Positions 63,779-64,000 of a DNA stretch of 64,000 nt are shown here, one piece after another. The stretch comes from CAYMBP01 sp964388745 (GTDB lineage Bacteria; Babelota; Babeliae; Babelales; RVW-14). Positions within the stretch are counted from its first letter, which is position 1, and each line of letters starts with the position of its first letter. The translations under genes and the position numbers were made by a program. The stretch spans positions 7,746-71,745 of the forward strand of contig CAYMBP010000004.1 in NCBI GenBank assembly GCA_964388745.1, read 5' to 3'. The notes under the pieces were generated by a model. It was given only the letters and a program-made list of their open reading frames with translations, did not search any database and was not told the origin of the DNA.

Positions 63779-64000
63779 AGCGGGCGTAAGAAAGACTTAG
63801 TCTCTAGATCCCACGCTCGCAAACTCGCTCTAGATGACGATTACGGTAAATTGCTTATCTCCAATAAATCGAATATAATATACTCATGTGAAACTTATAG
63901 CGCTACAGGAATAATATAATAGATTAGTATAGTCGGGTCATTCTGGACTCTATCTCTCACTCCGTTCGTTCCAGAGTTGTAAGTCTAAAATATGCTAAAG
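63779..64000. repeat. Repeat-like intergenic sequence
   Basis: Contains CTCTAGAT twice (about 63802 and 63829) around a CGCTCGCAAACTCG core, and at the right end TCTGGA ... TCCAGA enclosing CTCACTCCGTTCG. CpG-rich phrases of this kind look like dispersed intergenic repeats; TCACTCCGT also occurs, reversed, in the GC-rich island at 61.5 kb. No gene seen. Confidence 0.4.

Noticed and set aside
1..64000. CRISPR arrays, rRNA and tRNA genes
   Set aside because: No regularly spaced repeats and no tRNA cloverleaf (T-loop/anticodon arm pairs) or rRNA stretches were recognised by eye; a tRNA search tool could still find one.

Overview
The window is AT-rich bacterial chromosome that mixes ordinary bacterial housekeeping genes with a large load of secreted and eukaryote-like proteins: a ubiquitin-specific protease, a RING-H2 protein, WD40 and ankyrin-repeat proteins, a Ulp-like cysteine protease and many signal-peptide-bearing, lysine-rich coiled proteins. 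With an archaeal/eukaryotic-type prolyl-tRNA synthetase, an outer-membrane lipoprotein/LPS toolkit and almost no metabolic genes, this fits an intracellular, protist-associated bacterium; my best guess is candidate phylum Dependentiae (TM6, e.g. Babela-like), inferred from gene content only. No rRNA, tRNA or CRISPR array was recognised. LAYOUT. 1-14.2 kb: end of a large hypothetical gene, thrS, a metallophosphatase, pgk (minus), a LolC/E-type permease (minus), a lipoprotein overlapping rpiB, a secreted hypothetical and ileS. 14.2-22.6 kb: a minus-strand island of eight secreted proteins that begins (5' to 3') with low-complexity and lysine-rich proteins and ends with an overlapping RING-H2/deubiquitinase pair. 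22.7-25.1 kb: three overlapping or closely packed pilin-like genes run into lnt. 25.1-28.8 kb: a hypothetical, then rplI-dnaB-ruvC. 28.8-29.4 kb: a gene-free segment holding a dif-like XerC/XerD site; here the plus strand changes from G/T-rich to A/C-rich and housekeeping gene direction flips, so this looks like the replication terminus. 29.4-36.2 kb: WD40 protein, an ankyrin-family fragment, proS, a Xer recombinase, recF-dnaN and an 840-bp spacer with two near-identical terminator/small-RNA-like elements. 36.2-41.3 kb: two tandem exported M17 aminopeptidases and a secreted Ulp-like protease. 41.4-53.2 kb: gmk, then a long minus-strand housekeeping run (DMT transporter, LptF/G permease, ymdB, rny, zapA, a ZapB-like protein, rplT, rpmI, infC, recA, ppiD-like, miaA, carD). 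53.2-61.4 kb: secreted hypotheticals, a lipid-linked polysaccharide flippase, and ankyrin proteins with a decayed ankyrin fragment. 61.4-64 kb: a GC-rich intergenic island, dnaK with a clear sigma-70 promoter and terminator, and repeat-like sequence. HOW THEY FIT TOGETHER. The housekeeping genes cover translation, replication, recombination and chromosome-dimer resolution. LolC/E, Lnt, LptF/G and the PpiD/SurA-like chaperone describe a Gram-negative-type envelope. The pilin-like genes may be part of a type II secretion/type IV pilus machine that, with Sec signal peptides, could deliver the secreted repertoire; the RING, USP and Ulp-like proteins would act on host ubiquitin or ubiquitin-like systems if they reach the host cytosol. 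That last step is inference. Start codons were chosen by Shine-Dalgarno spacing and family N-termini, and several differ from the longest open frame.
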